The translations under genes and the position numbers were made by a program. Shown piece by piece: positions 7,706 through 17,551 of a DNA stretch of 59,270 nt (positions are counted from its first letter, which is position 1; each line of letters begins with the position of its first letter). The notes under the pieces were generated by a model, which did no database searches, was not told where the DNA came from, and worked only from the letters and a program-made list of their open reading frames with translations. Source of the stretch: Actinomycetes bacterium (GTDB lineage Bacteria > Actinomycetota > Thermoleophilia > Gaiellales > Gaiellaceae); the NCBI GenBank assembly GCA_026708005.1, contig JAPOVR010000084.1, positions 1-59,270 of the forward strand, given 5' to 3'.

Positions 7706-8809
7706 GTGGCCGTCCGCGACCTCGCCCTCGTCGGCACCGGTCTGATCGGGGCCTCGGTCGGGTTAGCCGCCCGGGCTGCCGGCGTCCGCCGCGTGCTCGG
7801 CTGGGATCTGGATCCGCGCGCGCGGGAGACTGCTCTCGAGAGCGGCGCCGTCCACGGCTCCTGCGAGCGGCTCGAGGAGGCGCTGGCCGGTGCCGAGCTC
7901 GCGGTCGTCGCCGTGCCTGTGGCCGTCCTCGCGGAGCAGGTCTCGCGAACGCTCCAGGCGAGCGCGGAGACCTGCACGGTGACCGACGTCGGCTCCATAA
8001 AGGGCCTCGTGTGCGAGCGGGTGATCGACAGGGAGCGGTTCATCGGCGGCCATCCGATCGCCGGCTCCGAGGCGCGCGGTGCCGAGCACGCAAGCGCGGA
8101 GCTGTTTCGAGGCGCGACGTGGTTCCTCACGCCGGTCGCTGAGACCCGGCCCGAGCGATACCGGCGCGTCATGGGCTTCGTCTCGGCGATCGGGGCCGTG
8201 CCGGTGGCGGTTGAGCCGCGCGCCCACGATCGCCTCGTGGCGCTGATCAGCCACCTGCCGCACGCGCTTGCCAACCTCCTCCTGAACCACGCTGGCGCGA
8301 TCCTGGTCGATGGCCACGAGCCCCTGAACGTGGCGGGCGGCTCGCTGCGTGATATGACGCGCGTGGCCGGCGCCAACGCGCGGATCTGGGTCGACATCTT
8401 CATGGAGAACGCGGAGGAGCTACAAGCGGCGCTCGGTGAGCACCGGCGCCGCGTCGAAGAGCTCGAGAGCGCGCTCGCCCAGCGGGACGCTGGCTACCTC
8501 GCGCGCTGGATCGGCGAAGCCGCGGCCAAGCGGCGCACCCTGCTCGAGACGGCCTATCCCGACGCCGGCGCGTTGTTCCGGCTCGAGGTCCACGTTCCCG
8601 ATCGGCCAGGCGTCTTCGCGGGCATCACCCAGGCGCTGGCGATCGAGGGGATCAACATCGAAGATCTCGAAGTGCATCACGTCTCGCCCGAGCGGGGCGG
8701 CACGCTTGGCATCCTCGTCACCGGCGAGGAGTCGGCGCAGCAGGCGAGCGACCTGTTGGAGGCGCAGGGCTACTCCGTGATCACCGGCCCTGCCTTCCCG
8801 GAAGGATGA
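7706..8809 (+). CDS. tyrA: prephenate dehydrogenase with C-terminal ACT domain
   Basis: Oxidatively decarboxylates prephenate to 4-hydroxyphenylpyruvate on the way to tyrosine. The Rossmann motif GTGLIGASVGLAARAAG is at residues about 9-25. The catalytic region contains VTDVGSIKG, FIGGHPIAGSE and ALISHLPHALANLL with the conserved His. The last 75 residues (FRLEVHVPDRPGVFAGITQALA ... GINIEDLEVHH) form an ACT domain, normally the tyrosine feedback site. GTG 7706 follows the upstream stop (7702-7704) by one base, so it is coupled to the DAHP synthase gene. Length 367 residues is normal for the ACT-containing form. Confidence 0.92.
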   Translation: MAVRDLALVGTGLIGASVGLAARAAGVRRVLGWDLDPRARETALESGAVHGSCERLEEALAGAELAVVAVPVAVLAEQVSRTLQASAETCTVTDVGSIKGLVCERVIDRERFIGGHPIAGSEARGAEHASAELFRGATWFLTPVAETRPERYRRVMGFVSAIGAVPVAVEPRAHDRLVALISHLPHALANLLLNHAGAILVDGHEPLNVAGGSLRDMTRVAGANARIWVDIFMENAEELQAALGEHRRRVEELESALAQRDAGYLARWIGEAAAKRRTLLETAYPDAGALFRLEVHVPDRPGVFAGITQALAIEGINIEDLEVHHVSPERGGTLGILVTGEESAQQASDLLEAQGYSVITGPAFPEG

Positions 8810-8858
8810 GCCCGGTGCTGGCGGGCGAGGGGCACCGAGAGCGTAAACCGACCTGCCG

Positions 8859-10163
8859 ATGACTGCGGGGGCTGCCCAGGCGGTCTGCATCGAGCCGGCC
8901 ACGGTGCTGCGCGGGGACGTCTCGGTGCCCGGCGACAAGTCGATCTCGCACCGCGCGCTTCTGATCGGGGCGCTCGCCGAGGGCGAGAGCGAGATCCGAG
9001 GCTTCGGGGGCTCGGCGGACACGCTGACCACGGCGAGCGCGCTGCGAACCCTCGGCGTCACGGTCGAGGTCGACGGCGAGCGCGCGCGTGTTGCCGGCGT
9101 CGGGCTGCACGGCCTGCGGGTGTCGAGCGCTCCGATCGATTGCGGCAACGCCGGAACGCTCATGCGCCTGCTCGCGGGGATCCTCGCCGGCCAGCCCACA
9201 GCCGCGCAGCTCACCGGGGATGCGTCCCTCTCCCGACGCCCCTTGGAGCGCATCGCGGAGCCGCTAAGGCAGATGGGTGCCACGGTCAAGACGACGGACG
9301 GCCACGCCCCCATGGCGATCGAGGGCGGCGCGCTACAGCCGATTCGCTACGTGCTGCCCGTCGCGAGCGCACAGGTCAAGTCATGTGTGCTCCTCGCGGG
9401 GCTCTTCGCAACGAGCGGGCCGACCGAGGTTGTTGAGCCTCTCCCAACACGGGATCACACGGAGCGCCTGCTTCGCTCGAGCGGCGCTCGGGTTGCCGCA
9501 GGCGCAGGCGCAGTCCGCATCTGGCCGGCCGGGTCGTTGGGCCCGCAGTCGCTCGATGTTCCCGGCGACTTCTCGTCGGCCGCGCCGTTTCTGGCGGCCA
9601 CCGTCCTCGTGCCCGGATCCGAGCTTCGCGTTCACGGAGTCGGGGTCAACCCCACCCGAATCGGGTTCATACACGTGCTCGAGCGGATGGGTGCCCGCAT
9701 CTCGTCGTTCAACCGGCGGGTGGTCGCCGGCGAGCCGGTCGCTGACCTCGAGATCACGGCAGGGGAGCTGACGGCGACGAGCATCGAGGCAGCCGAGGTG
9801 GCGACCCTCATCGATGAGCTGCCGCTGTTCGCGCTCGTCGCGACGCGCGCACACGGCACGAGCACGGTGTCAGGCGCCGAGGAGCTTCGCGTGAAGGAGA
9901 GCGACCGCATCGAGACGACGACCGAGGCCGTGCGGGCGGTCGGCGGGAAGATCTCGCACACCCGCGACGGGTTCAGTGTGCGCGGCATGTCCCGGCGGCT
10001 GCGCGGCGGCCGAGTCGACGCGCGGGGTGATCATCGCATCGCCATGGTGGGTGCGCTCGCAGGGCTGGCGTCCCGCGGCGGCGTCACGGTCGAAGGCGCG
10101 CACTGGGTCACGGTAAGCTATCCCGGCTTCTTCGAGGCGATCGAGTCTCTTCGAACGACGTAG
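8859..10163 (+). CDS. aroA: 3-phosphoshikimate 1-carboxyvinyltransferase (EPSP synthase)
   Basis: Adds the enolpyruvyl group of PEP to shikimate 3-phosphate. The 434-residue protein carries PGDKSISHRALLIGALAEG (residues about 24-42), the CGNAGTLMRLLAGILAGQ loop, the substrate-binding SLSRRPLERI, the catalytic-domain DELPLFALVATRA and the ELRVKESDRIE motif, then RGDHRIAMVGALAG. It follows tyrA by 49 bp. Its position immediately before cmk matches the common aroA-cmk pair. Confidence 0.95.
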   Translation: MTAGAAQAVCIEPATVLRGDVSVPGDKSISHRALLIGALAEGESEIRGFGGSADTLTTASALRTLGVTVEVDGERARVAGVGLHGLRVSSAPIDCGNAGTLMRLLAGILAGQPTAAQLTGDASLSRRPLERIAEPLRQMGATVKTTDGHAPMAIEGGALQPIRYVLPVASAQVKSCVLLAGLFATSGPTEVVEPLPTRDHTERLLRSSGARVAAGAGAVRIWPAGSLGPQSLDVPGDFSSAAPFLAATVLVPGSELRVHGVGVNPTRIGFIHVLERMGARISSFNRRVVAGEPVADLEITAGELTATSIEAAEVATLIDELPLFALVATRAHGTSTVSGAEELRVKESDRIETTTEAVRAVGGKISHTRDGFSVRGMSRRLRGGRVDARGDHRIAMVGALAGLASRGGVTVEGAHWVTVSYPGFFEAIESLRTT

Positions 10164-10218
10164 CCGGAGAGATGCAGCACAGTTCCAACCGACGAGCAGC
10201 TCGGCCCCAGGTCGGCCT

Positions 10219-10854
10219 ATGATCGTCGCCATCGACGGCCCGGCGGGCGCCGGCAAGAGCACCGTCGCACGGCGCGTTGCCGGTGAGCTGGACTTTCGCT
10301 ACGTCGATACCGGCGCGATGTACCGTGCACTGGCCTGGCTCGCCCTCGAGCAGGATGTCGAGCTCGACGACGGCAGGGCGCTTGTGGCCCTCGGGCGGGC
10401 GCACCCTGTGCGCTTCTCCGGTTCTGCCGTATACGTCGCTGGCCACGACGTGACCGTCGGCATCCGTGAGGCGCGCATCGACAGGGTCGTCTCGGCGGTC
10501 GCCCGCCATCCGGAGGTCCGGGCCCACATGCGCGATCGCCAGCGGGAGCTGGCCGCGACCGGCGACGCCGTCGTCGAGGGGCGCGACATCGGCACCGTCG
10601 TGTGCCCCGGAGCGGGCGTCAAGGTCTACCTCGTCGCGGACGAGACGGAGCGGGCGCGCAGGCGGTCGGCCGAGCGTCCGGAGGTCGCCGACGAGGCGCT
10701 CGCCACCGACCTGCGGTCTCGGGACGAGCGAGATGCCGCACAGATGCGTCCAGCCGATGATGCGGCCGTCATAGACACGACGCGCCTGCCCGTCGACGCG
10801 GTGGCTGCGAGGATCATCGCCATGGTCGAGGCTAAATCGCCGGTTGGGGCATGA
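10219..10854 (+). CDS. cmk: (d)CMP kinase
   Basis: Phosphorylates CMP and dCMP to the diphosphates. The P-loop IDGPAGAGKSTVARRVAGEL opens the protein (GPAGAGKS at residues 6-13), followed by FRYVDTGAMYRALAWLAL, the nucleoside-binding region and VEGRDIGTVVCPGAGVKVYLVAD. The length of 211 residues is normal. The stop overlaps plsC as ATGA (10851-10854). This is the start of a tight cmk-plsC-der-gpsA run in which every junction is a 4-nt overlap. Confidence 0.94.
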   Translation: MIVAIDGPAGAGKSTVARRVAGELDFRYVDTGAMYRALAWLALEQDVELDDGRALVALGRAHPVRFSGSAVYVAGHDVTVGIREARIDRVVSAVARHPEVRAHMRDRQRELAATGDAVVEGRDIGTVVCPGAGVKVYLVADETERARRRSAERPEVADEALATDLRSRDERDAAQMRPADDAAVIDTTRLPVDAVAARIIAMVEAKSPVGA

Positions 10855-11570
10855 CCGCCGCCGGGGCCTCGACGGTCGGGCACGATCCTGAGGGACGGTT
10901 CGTACCCCTGATCTACTGGGCGGTCGGCAAGGGGCTGATCGGGGCGATCACCCACACGTTCGCCCCGCTTCGCACCTACGGCCGCGACCGGGTGCCGCGG
11001 CACGGGGGAGCGGTGCTCGCCATGAACCACTTCCATGCCATTGACCCGGCGTGCTTCGGTGTCGCGTGTCCGAGGCGTGTCGTCTTTGCGGCGAAGATCG
11101 AGGCGCACGCCACCCCCGGGCTCGGCCAGCTCATCCGCTGGCACGGAACGCTCGCCATCCGCCGTGGCGAGAGCGATCGTGATGCGCTTCGACGCATGCG
11201 CGAGACGGTTCGCAACAACGACATGCTCGGCATGTTCATTGAGGGAACGCGTCAGTGCGCAGGACGGCCCGGGGAGCCGAAGCCAGGGGCCGCGATGGTG
11301 GCGCTCACCGAAGGCGTCCCGGTGATCCCAGCCGCCGTGCACGGCTCGTTCGGCTGGCGGTTCGGGAGCTTCCAGCGCGTCGGTATCGCCTTCGGCGAGC
11401 CGATGCGTTTCGGGATGTACCCGCGCACCTCGAGCGGCTACCGTGCAGCCTCCGCCGAGATCATGGCCGAGATCACCCGACTGTGGGAGTTCCTGTGCGA
11501 CATGGGGGAGCGCCAGTTCCCCGACGCCGTCCCTCCGCGGCGCGCGCGAGTCCCGTCGCGGCTTGGATGA
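10851..11570 (+). CDS. plsC: 1-acyl-sn-glycerol-3-phosphate acyltransferase (PlsC family)
   Basis: Membrane-associated acyltransferase that makes phosphatidic acid. The catalytic box NHFHAID (residues about 59-65) matches NHX4D, and the second box is MFIEGTRQ. A third conserved block is [11 protein letters not shown]. The length of 239 residues is typical. It joins cmk and der by ATGA overlaps. The cmk-plsC-der-gpsA order also places it with gpsA, which makes the glycerol 3-phosphate backbone for the same pathway. Confidence 0.88.
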   Translation: MTAAGASTVGHDPEGRFVPLIYWAVGKGLIGAITHTFAPLRTYGRDRVPRHGGAVLAMNHFHAIDPACFGVACPRRVVFAAKIEAHATPGLGQLIRWHGTLAIRRGESDRDALRRMRETVRNNDMLGMFIEGTRQCAGRPGEPKPGAAMVALTEGVPVIPAAVHGSFGWRFGSFQRVGIAFGEPMRFGMYPRTSSGYRAASAEIMAEITRLWEFLCDMGERQFPDAVPPRRARVPSRLG

Positions 11571-12880
11571 GTTACCGGCTCGCGGGAACCGTCGCGGTGG
11601 TCGGGTTCCCGAACGTCGGCAAGTCGACGCTCGTCAACAGGCTCGTCGCGGCACGCGAGGCCGTCGTCCACGCTGCTCCCGGTGTCACCCGCGATCGCAA
11701 GGAGCTCGTCTGTGAGTGGGCCGGCACGCGTTTCCTGCTCGTGGATACGGGCGGTGTCGACGTCTCGGATGCCTCGCCGCTCACGCGGTCGGTGCGCGAG
11801 CAGGCTCGCCGGGCCGTGGAGACGGCGGATCTCGTCCTGCTCGTGGTCGATGGCAAGGCCGGCATGACTGCCGGAGATGAGGATGTCGCCGAGATCATGC
11901 GGGTGTCGGGTCGACCGGTGCTCGTCGTGGCCAACAAGATCGACGATCCCGCTCGCGAGGTCGAGGCGCTCGAGTTCCACCGGCTCGGACTGGGCGATCC
12001 CATCTCGCTCTCGGCGCTCCACGGCCTCGGCACGGGGGAGCTGCTCGACCGGATCGTGGAGTCACTGCCCGGCCAGGGCCCGGTCGTGCCGAGTCCTGAC
12101 GCGGTTCGCGTAGCGATCCTCGGGCGGCCGAACGTCGGCAAGTCTAGCCTCCTCAACGCCCTCGTGGGAGCGGAGCGGGTGATCGTCGCGGACACGCCTG
12201 GCACGACGCGCGATGCGATCGATACCGTCCTCGAGCGCGGGGAGACGTCGTTCGTTCTCGTCGACACCGCCGGTCTGCGGCGAAAGCGCCGGCACCGCCA
12301 GGACGTCGAGTTCTTCTCGGAGCTGCGCGCTCGGCAGGCGGCGGAGCGCGCGGATGTCGCCCTCGTCCTCGTCGACTCGAGCGAAGGGCTCGTCGATCAG
12401 GACCTGAGGGTTGCGGACGTCGCCCGTAAGGCTGGATGCGCCACCATGGTGGTCCTTGCGAAGTGGGATATCACAACGGTCGAGGTCGATGACGTGAGAG
12501 AGCGGATTGAGAAGCGGCTGCGTCAGAGGCCCGCGATCGTGGCGGTCTCTGCGCTGACCCGCCGAGGGCTGGGACGCCTGCTCGACCGAGTCGAGGAGCT
12601 GTTCGACACGTACGCCGATCGAGTTAAGACCGCTGATCTCAACCGCTTCCTCACCGAGCTTCGCACGGAGCGGCCAGGCCCGTCGCGGGCGGGACGCCGC
12701 CTGAACCTGCTCTACGGCACGCAGGTCTCGACACGGCCTCCTCGTTTCCGGGTCTTCGTCAACGACACTCGGCTGCTGACGCGCGACTACGCCTACTGGG
12801 TCGAGAATCGTCTCAGGGACCGGTTCCAGCTCGCCGGCGTGCCCGTCATCATCGACTTCGTGGGCAGGCCACAGCGATGA
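11567..12880 (+). CDS. der: ribosome biogenesis GTPase Der (EngA)
   Basis: Double-Era-like GTPase needed for 50S maturation. The first G domain has GFPNVGKST (residues about 12-20), LVDTGGVD and ANKID. The second has GRPNVGKSS near residue 186, VDTAGLRRK and LAKWD, where NKxD is replaced by AKWD. The C-terminal KH-like domain ends in [14 protein letters not shown] 11567 is in the ATGA overlap with plsC and gives 437 residues, the usual size. A much longer in-frame ORF upstream simply runs through plsC. Confidence 0.94.
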   Translation: MSYRLAGTVAVVGFPNVGKSTLVNRLVAAREAVVHAAPGVTRDRKELVCEWAGTRFLLVDTGGVDVSDASPLTRSVREQARRAVETADLVLLVVDGKAGMTAGDEDVAEIMRVSGRPVLVVANKIDDPAREVEALEFHRLGLGDPISLSALHGLGTGELLDRIVESLPGQGPVVPSPDAVRVAILGRPNVGKSSLLNALVGAERVIVADTPGTTRDAIDTVLERGETSFVLVDTAGLRRKRRHRQDVEFFSELRARQAAERADVALVLVDSSEGLVDQDLRVADVARKAGCATMVVLAKWDITTVEVDDVRERIEKRLRQRPAIVAVSALTRRGLGRLLDRVEELFDTYADRVKTADLNRFLTELRTERPGPSRAGRRLNLLYGTQVSTRPPRFRVFVNDTRLLTRDYAYWVENRLRDRFQLAGVPVIIDFVGRPQR

Positions 12881-13833
12881 AGGTCACAGTCGTCGGGGGC
12901 GGCACCTGGGGCACGGCGTTCTCCTCGCTGCTCGCTGAGCGCGGGCACGAGGTGACGCTGGCCTGCCGAGATCCCCTCCAGGCGGCGGCCATTGCAGAGA
13001 ACGGACGCAACCCGCGGTACCTGCCGGAGCTCGAGCTCGCTGGGGTCGAGGCCCGCACGCTCGAGGCGGACGCGCTCACCGACTGTGAGCTGCTCGGGAT
13101 CGCCGTGCCCAGCCACGAGTTTCGCGGCGCGCTAGAGAATCTGCCCGACAGCGCACCTCTGCTGATCCTGACCAAGGGCCTCGATCCCTCGAGCGGCCGC
13201 CGGCTGTCTGAGCTCACCGTCTCGCGCCCGACCGCCGTCTTGGTCGGTCCCAACCACGCCGAGGAGATTGCCCGGGGGCTGCCTGCGGCGGCCGTCGTGG
13301 CGAGCGAGGACGAGCCGCTTGCCGCTCGCGTCCAGGATGCCGTGCACTCATCTCGCTTCCGCGTGTACCTCAACGACGACGTGGTCGGTGTCGAGCTGTG
13401 CGCCGCGGTGAAGAACGTGATGGCTCTTGCCGCCGGCGCCGTCGACGGGCTCGGGCTTGGAGATAACGCGAAGGCGGCGCTGATCAGCCGGGGGCTCGCG
13501 GAGATGGGGCGCCTTGCAGCGGCCTGCGGCGCCCGGCCCGAGACGTTCGCGGGGCTGGCCGGCATGGGAGACCTCGTCGTCACCAGCTGGAGCAGGTACA
13601 GCCGCAACCGACGGGCGGGCGAGCTCGTTGCCCGAGGCCGATCGGTCGCAGAGGCCGAGCGCGAGATCGGCATGGTCGTCGAGGGGATCACCACAGCGCC
13701 GGTGCTCCGAGATCTCTCGCAGCGGCTCGAGATCGAGCTGCCTATCACCGAGGCGGTCTGCCGGGTCGTCGACGGCGGTCTGCCGCACGAGCTAGTCTCG
13801 ACCCTGATGGCGCGGAGGCCGACGACGGAGTAG
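12877..13833 (+). CDS. gpsA: NAD(P)-dependent glycerol-3-phosphate dehydrogenase
   Basis: Reduces dihydroxyacetone phosphate to sn-glycerol 3-phosphate for phospholipid synthesis. The 318-residue protein starts with the Rossmann motif [22 protein letters not shown]. It continues with [23 protein letters not shown], the catalytic [21 protein letters not shown] and the substrate-binding GMGDLVVT(S)[11 protein letters not shown]. The ATGA overlap with der (12877-12880) fixes the start. Confidence 0.95.
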   Translation: MKVTVVGGGTWGTAFSSLLAERGHEVTLACRDPLQAAAIAENGRNPRYLPELELAGVEARTLEADALTDCELLGIAVPSHEFRGALENLPDSAPLLILTKGLDPSSGRRLSELTVSRPTAVLVGPNHAEEIARGLPAAAVVASEDEPLAARVQDAVHSSRFRVYLNDDVVGVELCAAVKNVMALAAGAVDGLGLGDNAKAALISRGLAEMGRLAAACGARPETFAGLAGMGDLVVTSWSRYSRNRRAGELVARGRSVAEAEREIGMVVEGITTAPVLRDLSQRLEIELPITEAVCRVVDGGLPHELVSTLMARRPTTE

Positions 13834-13866
13834 ACGGCCCGCCCGAACGATCGAACAGAGGTGCCG

Positions 13867-15400
13867 ATGCACGCCTGCGCGCCGCACGAGAAGGATCGAG
13901 CTGCGCTCACGCGCGGCCCGTCGCTCGCGCTCGCCATTCTGGTTACCGTGGTCTCGCCGATCGCGGCTGGGTGCGGCGGCGGCAGCGGCGCGGGCGGAGG
14001 CGCAGCTGAGGCACGGTGCCGGAGGGCGCCTGGCTCGTACCGGACGGTGTTGTTGCCTACACGGTCGTCAACACCGACATCGACTCCGACCAGTGGCACG
14101 CTGCCGAGGGCTCTCTTGGGACGATTCCCAAGCGGCGTGGATCTGCTGCAAGACGTCGTCGATGGCCTCGCGAGCGAGGGGCTCGACTTCGAGACCGACA
14201 TCAAGCCGGCGCTTGGCTCCGAGCTGCATCTGGCGGTGCTTGACCCGCCGCTCGAGCAGGGGGCTGATCCGTCCGCCGCCGCCCTCCTGCGTCCCGACGA
14301 CGGCGCCGAGCTCGTCGAGCTGCTTGAGCTGATGCCCGATGATCAGGCGGCCTGGCGTTTGGTCAACGGCTGGTACGTCGTCGCCGTGACCCAGGCGGAC
14401 ATCGACCGCGTCGTGAACGGCGCTGGCGCTTCGTCGCGCGCAGAAAACGAGACGTTCGCTGACCTGTTCGGCCAGATCACGGGCGAGGCGATGTTGCGGA
14501 CGCACGTCGCTGGCTCGGCTCTCGATCTCGCCAGGGCGCCGTGGGCGGCCGGCGTGGTGGGGATGTCGGCCGAGACGACGCCACTCGCCGACGTGCTCGG
14601 CGGCACCGAGTACGACAGCTCCGCGATCGCCGTTGTCGCCACCGCCGGCGGTGTGAGGCTGGAGGGCGTCGCCCGACTGACGGTCGCCTCGCAGCGAGGC
14701 ACCTACAGAGCGCAGATTCCGCGCAGCGGCCCCGGGTTCGGTCGTCGCGTTCGTCTCGCTCCACGACCTGCGGAGTGGTGTTGAGCCAATGTTCGAGGCC
14801 ATCCTCCAGCAGAGCCCCGATGGCGAGGCGCAGAACGGTCAGCTCGAGACGTTTCCCGGCATCACGCTCGCCGATGACGTCCTGCCGCTGCTCGAGGGCG
14901 AGTCTGCCATCTACGTCCGGTCTGCGACACCGATCCCCGAGATCACCGTCGTGCTCTCTCCGGAGGATCCTGAGGCGGCCGTGGGGATGCTGAGCCAGCT
15001 GATGGCGCTCGTGACGACCGGCATGAGCCCCGATGCCCAGCAGGACACGCTCGAGCTCGGTGAGATCTCGGCCAGGACATTGACCCTCGGCGACTTCGTC
15101 ATCCACCTCGCGGCCGTCGATAGCCGCCTCGTGCTGACGACGTCCTCCGACGGCATCACGGACTTCGGGCAGGGCATGGCGCTTGCCGATGCGGCCTTCA
15201 CCGCGGCCATGCCGGAGGAGACGACCGGGTTCATGTTCGTCGACTTCACCCAGGCGTGGGATCTCGTGGCGATGCTCGCAGGGGATCAAGACAGCTTCGA
15301 CCAAGAGGACATCACCGAGGTCGGAGCGCTTAAGGACCTGCTGCTCTACAGCACCGACGGCGGCTACGAGCGGATCGCGGGGCTGATCCGAATCGAGTAG
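13867..15400 (+). pseudogene. DUF3352-type lipoprotein, three frameshifts
   Basis: The pieces together make one protein of about 510 residues resembling DUF3352 proteins of Actinobacteria, whose function is not known. The N-terminus has a signal peptide ending in SPIAAGC followed by a Gly-rich linker, so a lipoprotein. Homologous segments lie in three frames: PEGAWLVPDGVVAYTVVNTDIDSDQW (frame shifted at about 14013), then FPSGVDLLQDVVDGL onward (shifted back at about 14109), then GSVVAFVSLHDLRSG and the C-terminal half (shifted again at about 14720) to TAG 15400. Each junction fits a single-base indel. Neighbours gpsA and metK are intact. It is either a true pseudogene or a set of base-calling errors. 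Confidence 0.7.
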
Positions 15401-15413
15401 CGTAGATGGCCAC

Positions 15414-16664
15414 ATGGCGGAGCACGAGTTCCTCTTCACCTCGGAATCCGTCACCGAGGGGCACCCCGACAAGGTTGCCGATCAGATCTCTGACGGCGTT
15501 CTCGACGCGATCTTCACCGACGACCCGATGGGCCGGGTTGCCTGCGAGACCCTGGTCACGACGGGCCTCGTGGTCGTCGCCGGCGAGATCACGACGGCCA
15601 GCGCGATCGACATTCCCGCGCTCGTCCGCGAGACGCTGCGCGGGATCGGCTACGACAGCGCCCAGTACGGCTTCGACGCCAATACGTGCGGGGTCATCGT
15701 CTCGATCGACAAGCAGTCGACGGACATCGCCCAGGGCGTCGCCGAGGCGTACGAGGTGCGCCACGGGACTGCCGGCGACGACCCGCTCGACTCGCAGGGG
15801 GCGGGCGACCAGGGAATGATGTTCGGGTACGCCTGCCGGGAGTCGGCCGAGCTCATGCCGCTGCCGATCATCCTCGCTCACAAGCTCTGCAGGCGGCTCG
15901 CGGAGGTGCGCAAGAGCGGCGAGCTCCCCTACCTGCGCCCCGACGGCAAGTCTCAGGTGACGGTCCGCTACGAGGTCGACGAGCACGGCCTGCAGCGGCC
16001 GGTCGAGATCGAGCGCGTCCTCATCTCGACCCAGCACGCCGATGATGTCGACTCGCAGACGACGATCAAGCCGGACCTGATCGAGCAGGTCGTCCTGCCC
16101 GTTCTCCCGGCGGGCATGGTCGACGCGACGCGCCTCGGCTCCGGCGACTTCGTGCTCGTCAACCCCACGGGCAAGTTCGTCGTCGGCGGGCCGCTCGGCG
16201 ACGCGGGGCTGACCGGCCGGAAGATCATCGTGGACACGTACGGGGGCGCGGCGCGCCACGGTGGGGGAGCCTTCTCGGGGAAAGACCCCACGAAGGTCGA
16301 TCGCTCGGCGGCCTACGCGGCCCGGTACGTCGCGAAGAACGTCGTCGCGGCCGCCTTGGCAGATCGCTGCGAGGTCCAGGTCGCCTACGCGATCGGCGTC
16401 GCCAAGCCGGTGTCGATCAGCGCTGCCTGCTTCGGCACCGAGCGCGTGCCGGTACGGCGCATCGAGGAGCTGATCCGCGAGCACTTCGATCTTCGCCCGG
16501 CGGCGATTCTGCGGGACCTCGAGCTCAGGCGGCCCATCTTCCAGAAGACCGCTGCCTATGGCCACTTTGGCCGTGAAGAGCCCGAGTTTGCCTGGGAGCG
16601 CACCGACCGGGCCGAGGCGTTGCGGGCCGCCGCCGGCGTTGCCGAGACGGCGCTCAGCTCCTGA
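15414..16664 (+). CDS. metK: S-adenosylmethionine synthetase
   Basis: Makes S-adenosylmethionine from methionine and ATP. The N-terminal signature [20 protein letters not shown] is complete, and the hexapeptide-containing [11 protein letters not shown] follows. The P-loop-like [19 protein letters not shown] motif is near residue 282, and the C-terminus carries the YGHFGR motif. The length is 416 residues, slightly above the usual 380-410. Only 13 bp separate it from the broken DUF3352 gene, so there is no room for a SAM riboswitch. A GTAGAT 6 nt before the ATG may be a weak -10 box. Confidence 0.95.
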   Translation: MAEHEFLFTSESVTEGHPDKVADQISDGVLDAIFTDDPMGRVACETLVTTGLVVVAGEITTASAIDIPALVRETLRGIGYDSAQYGFDANTCGVIVSIDKQSTDIAQGVAEAYEVRHGTAGDDPLDSQGAGDQGMMFGYACRESAELMPLPIILAHKLCRRLAEVRKSGELPYLRPDGKSQVTVRYEVDEHGLQRPVEIERVLISTQHADDVDSQTTIKPDLIEQVVLPVLPAGMVDATRLGSGDFVLVNPTGKFVVGGPLGDAGLTGRKIIVDTYGGAARHGGGAFSGKDPTKVDRSAAYAARYVAKNVVAAALADRCEVQVAYAIGVAKPVSISAACFGTERVPVRRIEELIREHFDLRPAAILRDLELRRPIFQKTAAYGHFGREEPEFAWERTDRAEALRAAAGVAETALSS

Positions 16665-16709
16665 GCGAGCCGCGGCGTCGAGCGAGGCCCGAGCGAGCTT
16701 TGCGCTGAG

Positions 16710-17396
16710 CTAGCCCTGCGGCCGCACGAAGAGGCCGGCTGCGGCCTTGTCAGTGATCGTTTGCCCGGCTCCATCGACCAGCACGAGGAGCTGGCCGACC
16801 TCGGGCTCGGCCGCCTCGACCTCGATGGCGGTCCCGGGGTCGAGACCGTGATCGTAGAACCAGTGCAGGAGCGAGCCGTCATGCTCGGCGAGGCGCACGA
16901 TGGTGGCATGCTCGCCCGGGCCGAGCTCTGCGAGCGACACGAGCTCGCTGTTCTCCTCGTGCTCGAACGTCGGGTCGATGGGCCAGCCGTGCGGGCAGCG
17001 CTCGGGTCTGCCGAGCCGCTCTTCGATCCGGTCGATCATGTCGTCCGTGAACGTGTCGCCGAGCAGGTCGGCGTGCTCGTGACACTCCGCGGGGCCGTAT
17101 CCCATGAAGTCCGTTAGCAGACGCTCGATCAGACGGTGGCGGCGGATGACGCGCTCGGAGGCCTCACGGCCGGCCGGGGTGAGCACCAGCTCCTTGCGCG
17201 GGCCCCTGGTGAGCAGGCCGTCGGCCTCGAGGCGCTTGATCATCTCGCCAGCCGACGCCCGCGACACGCCGAGCATCTCCGCGACCCGGGCCGCAACCGC
17301 GTGCCTACCTTTGAGCGCCGGCGCGTATTCGCCGACGGGAAACGCGAGGAAGTAGATGACCTCGAGGTAGTCGTCGACCGAGTGTCCCTGCGCCAT
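16710..17396 (-). CDS. DtxR/MntR-family metal-dependent repressor
   Basis: Winged-helix regulator that binds DNA when loaded with Fe(II) or Mn(II). The N-terminal HTH is VAARVAEMLGVSRASAGEMIKRLEADGLL, with the following RGPRKELVLTPAG wing. The metal/dimerisation domain has HRLIERLLTDFMG, the CHEHADLLGDTFTDDMIDRIEERLG stretch with Cys, Glu and His ligands, and the PHGWPI motif. A C-terminal SH3-like FeoA domain makes it the long (228-residue) DtxR/IdeR form. I chose the ATG at 17396 because a TACAAT box ends exactly 7 nt before it. It is divergent from priA; the target genes cannot be inferred. Confidence 0.85.
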   Translation of the reverse strand: MAQGHSVDDYLEVIYFLAFPVGEYAPALKGRHAVAARVAEMLGVSRASAGEMIKRLEADGLLTRGPRKELVLTPAGREASERVIRRHRLIERLLTDFMGYGPAECHEHADLLGDTFTDDMIDRIEERLGRPERCPHGWPIDPTFEHEENSELVSLAELGPGEHATIVRLAEHDGSLLHWFYDHGLDPGTAIEVEAAEPEVGQLLVLVDGAGQTITDKAAAGLFVRPQG

Positions 17397-17403
17397 CAGA
17401 CCC

Positions 17404-17409
17404 ATTGTA
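17404..17409 (-). promoter_or_regulatory. -10 box of the DtxR-like gene (leaderless)
   Basis: TACAAT on the minus strand, 7 nt before ATG 17396. The box overlaps an alternative ATG three codons upstream, which argues for the inner start. Confidence 0.6.
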
Positions 17410-17538
17410 TTGGGAGAGCCGACGGACGGGCGCAGGCTGTCGTCGGCTGTGGACGTGGTCGCTTCGGTGAGCCGGGTCGTTTTCTTATCGGACAACGATC
17501 TGCGCTGCGCACGGGGGGGAGCGTTCCGCCCCTGTGTC

Positions 17539-17544
17539 TAGGCT
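17539..17544 (+). promoter_or_regulatory. -10 box of priA (leaderless)
   Basis: TAGGCT, 7 nt before ATG 17552. It lies downstream of the alternative GTG at 17534, which is therefore unlikely to be the start. Confidence 0.55.
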
Positions 17545-17551
17545 CCGTGAG

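Noticed and set aside
15401-15413. SAM riboswitch before metK
   Set aside because: Only 13 bp separate the DUF3352 stop and the metK start.
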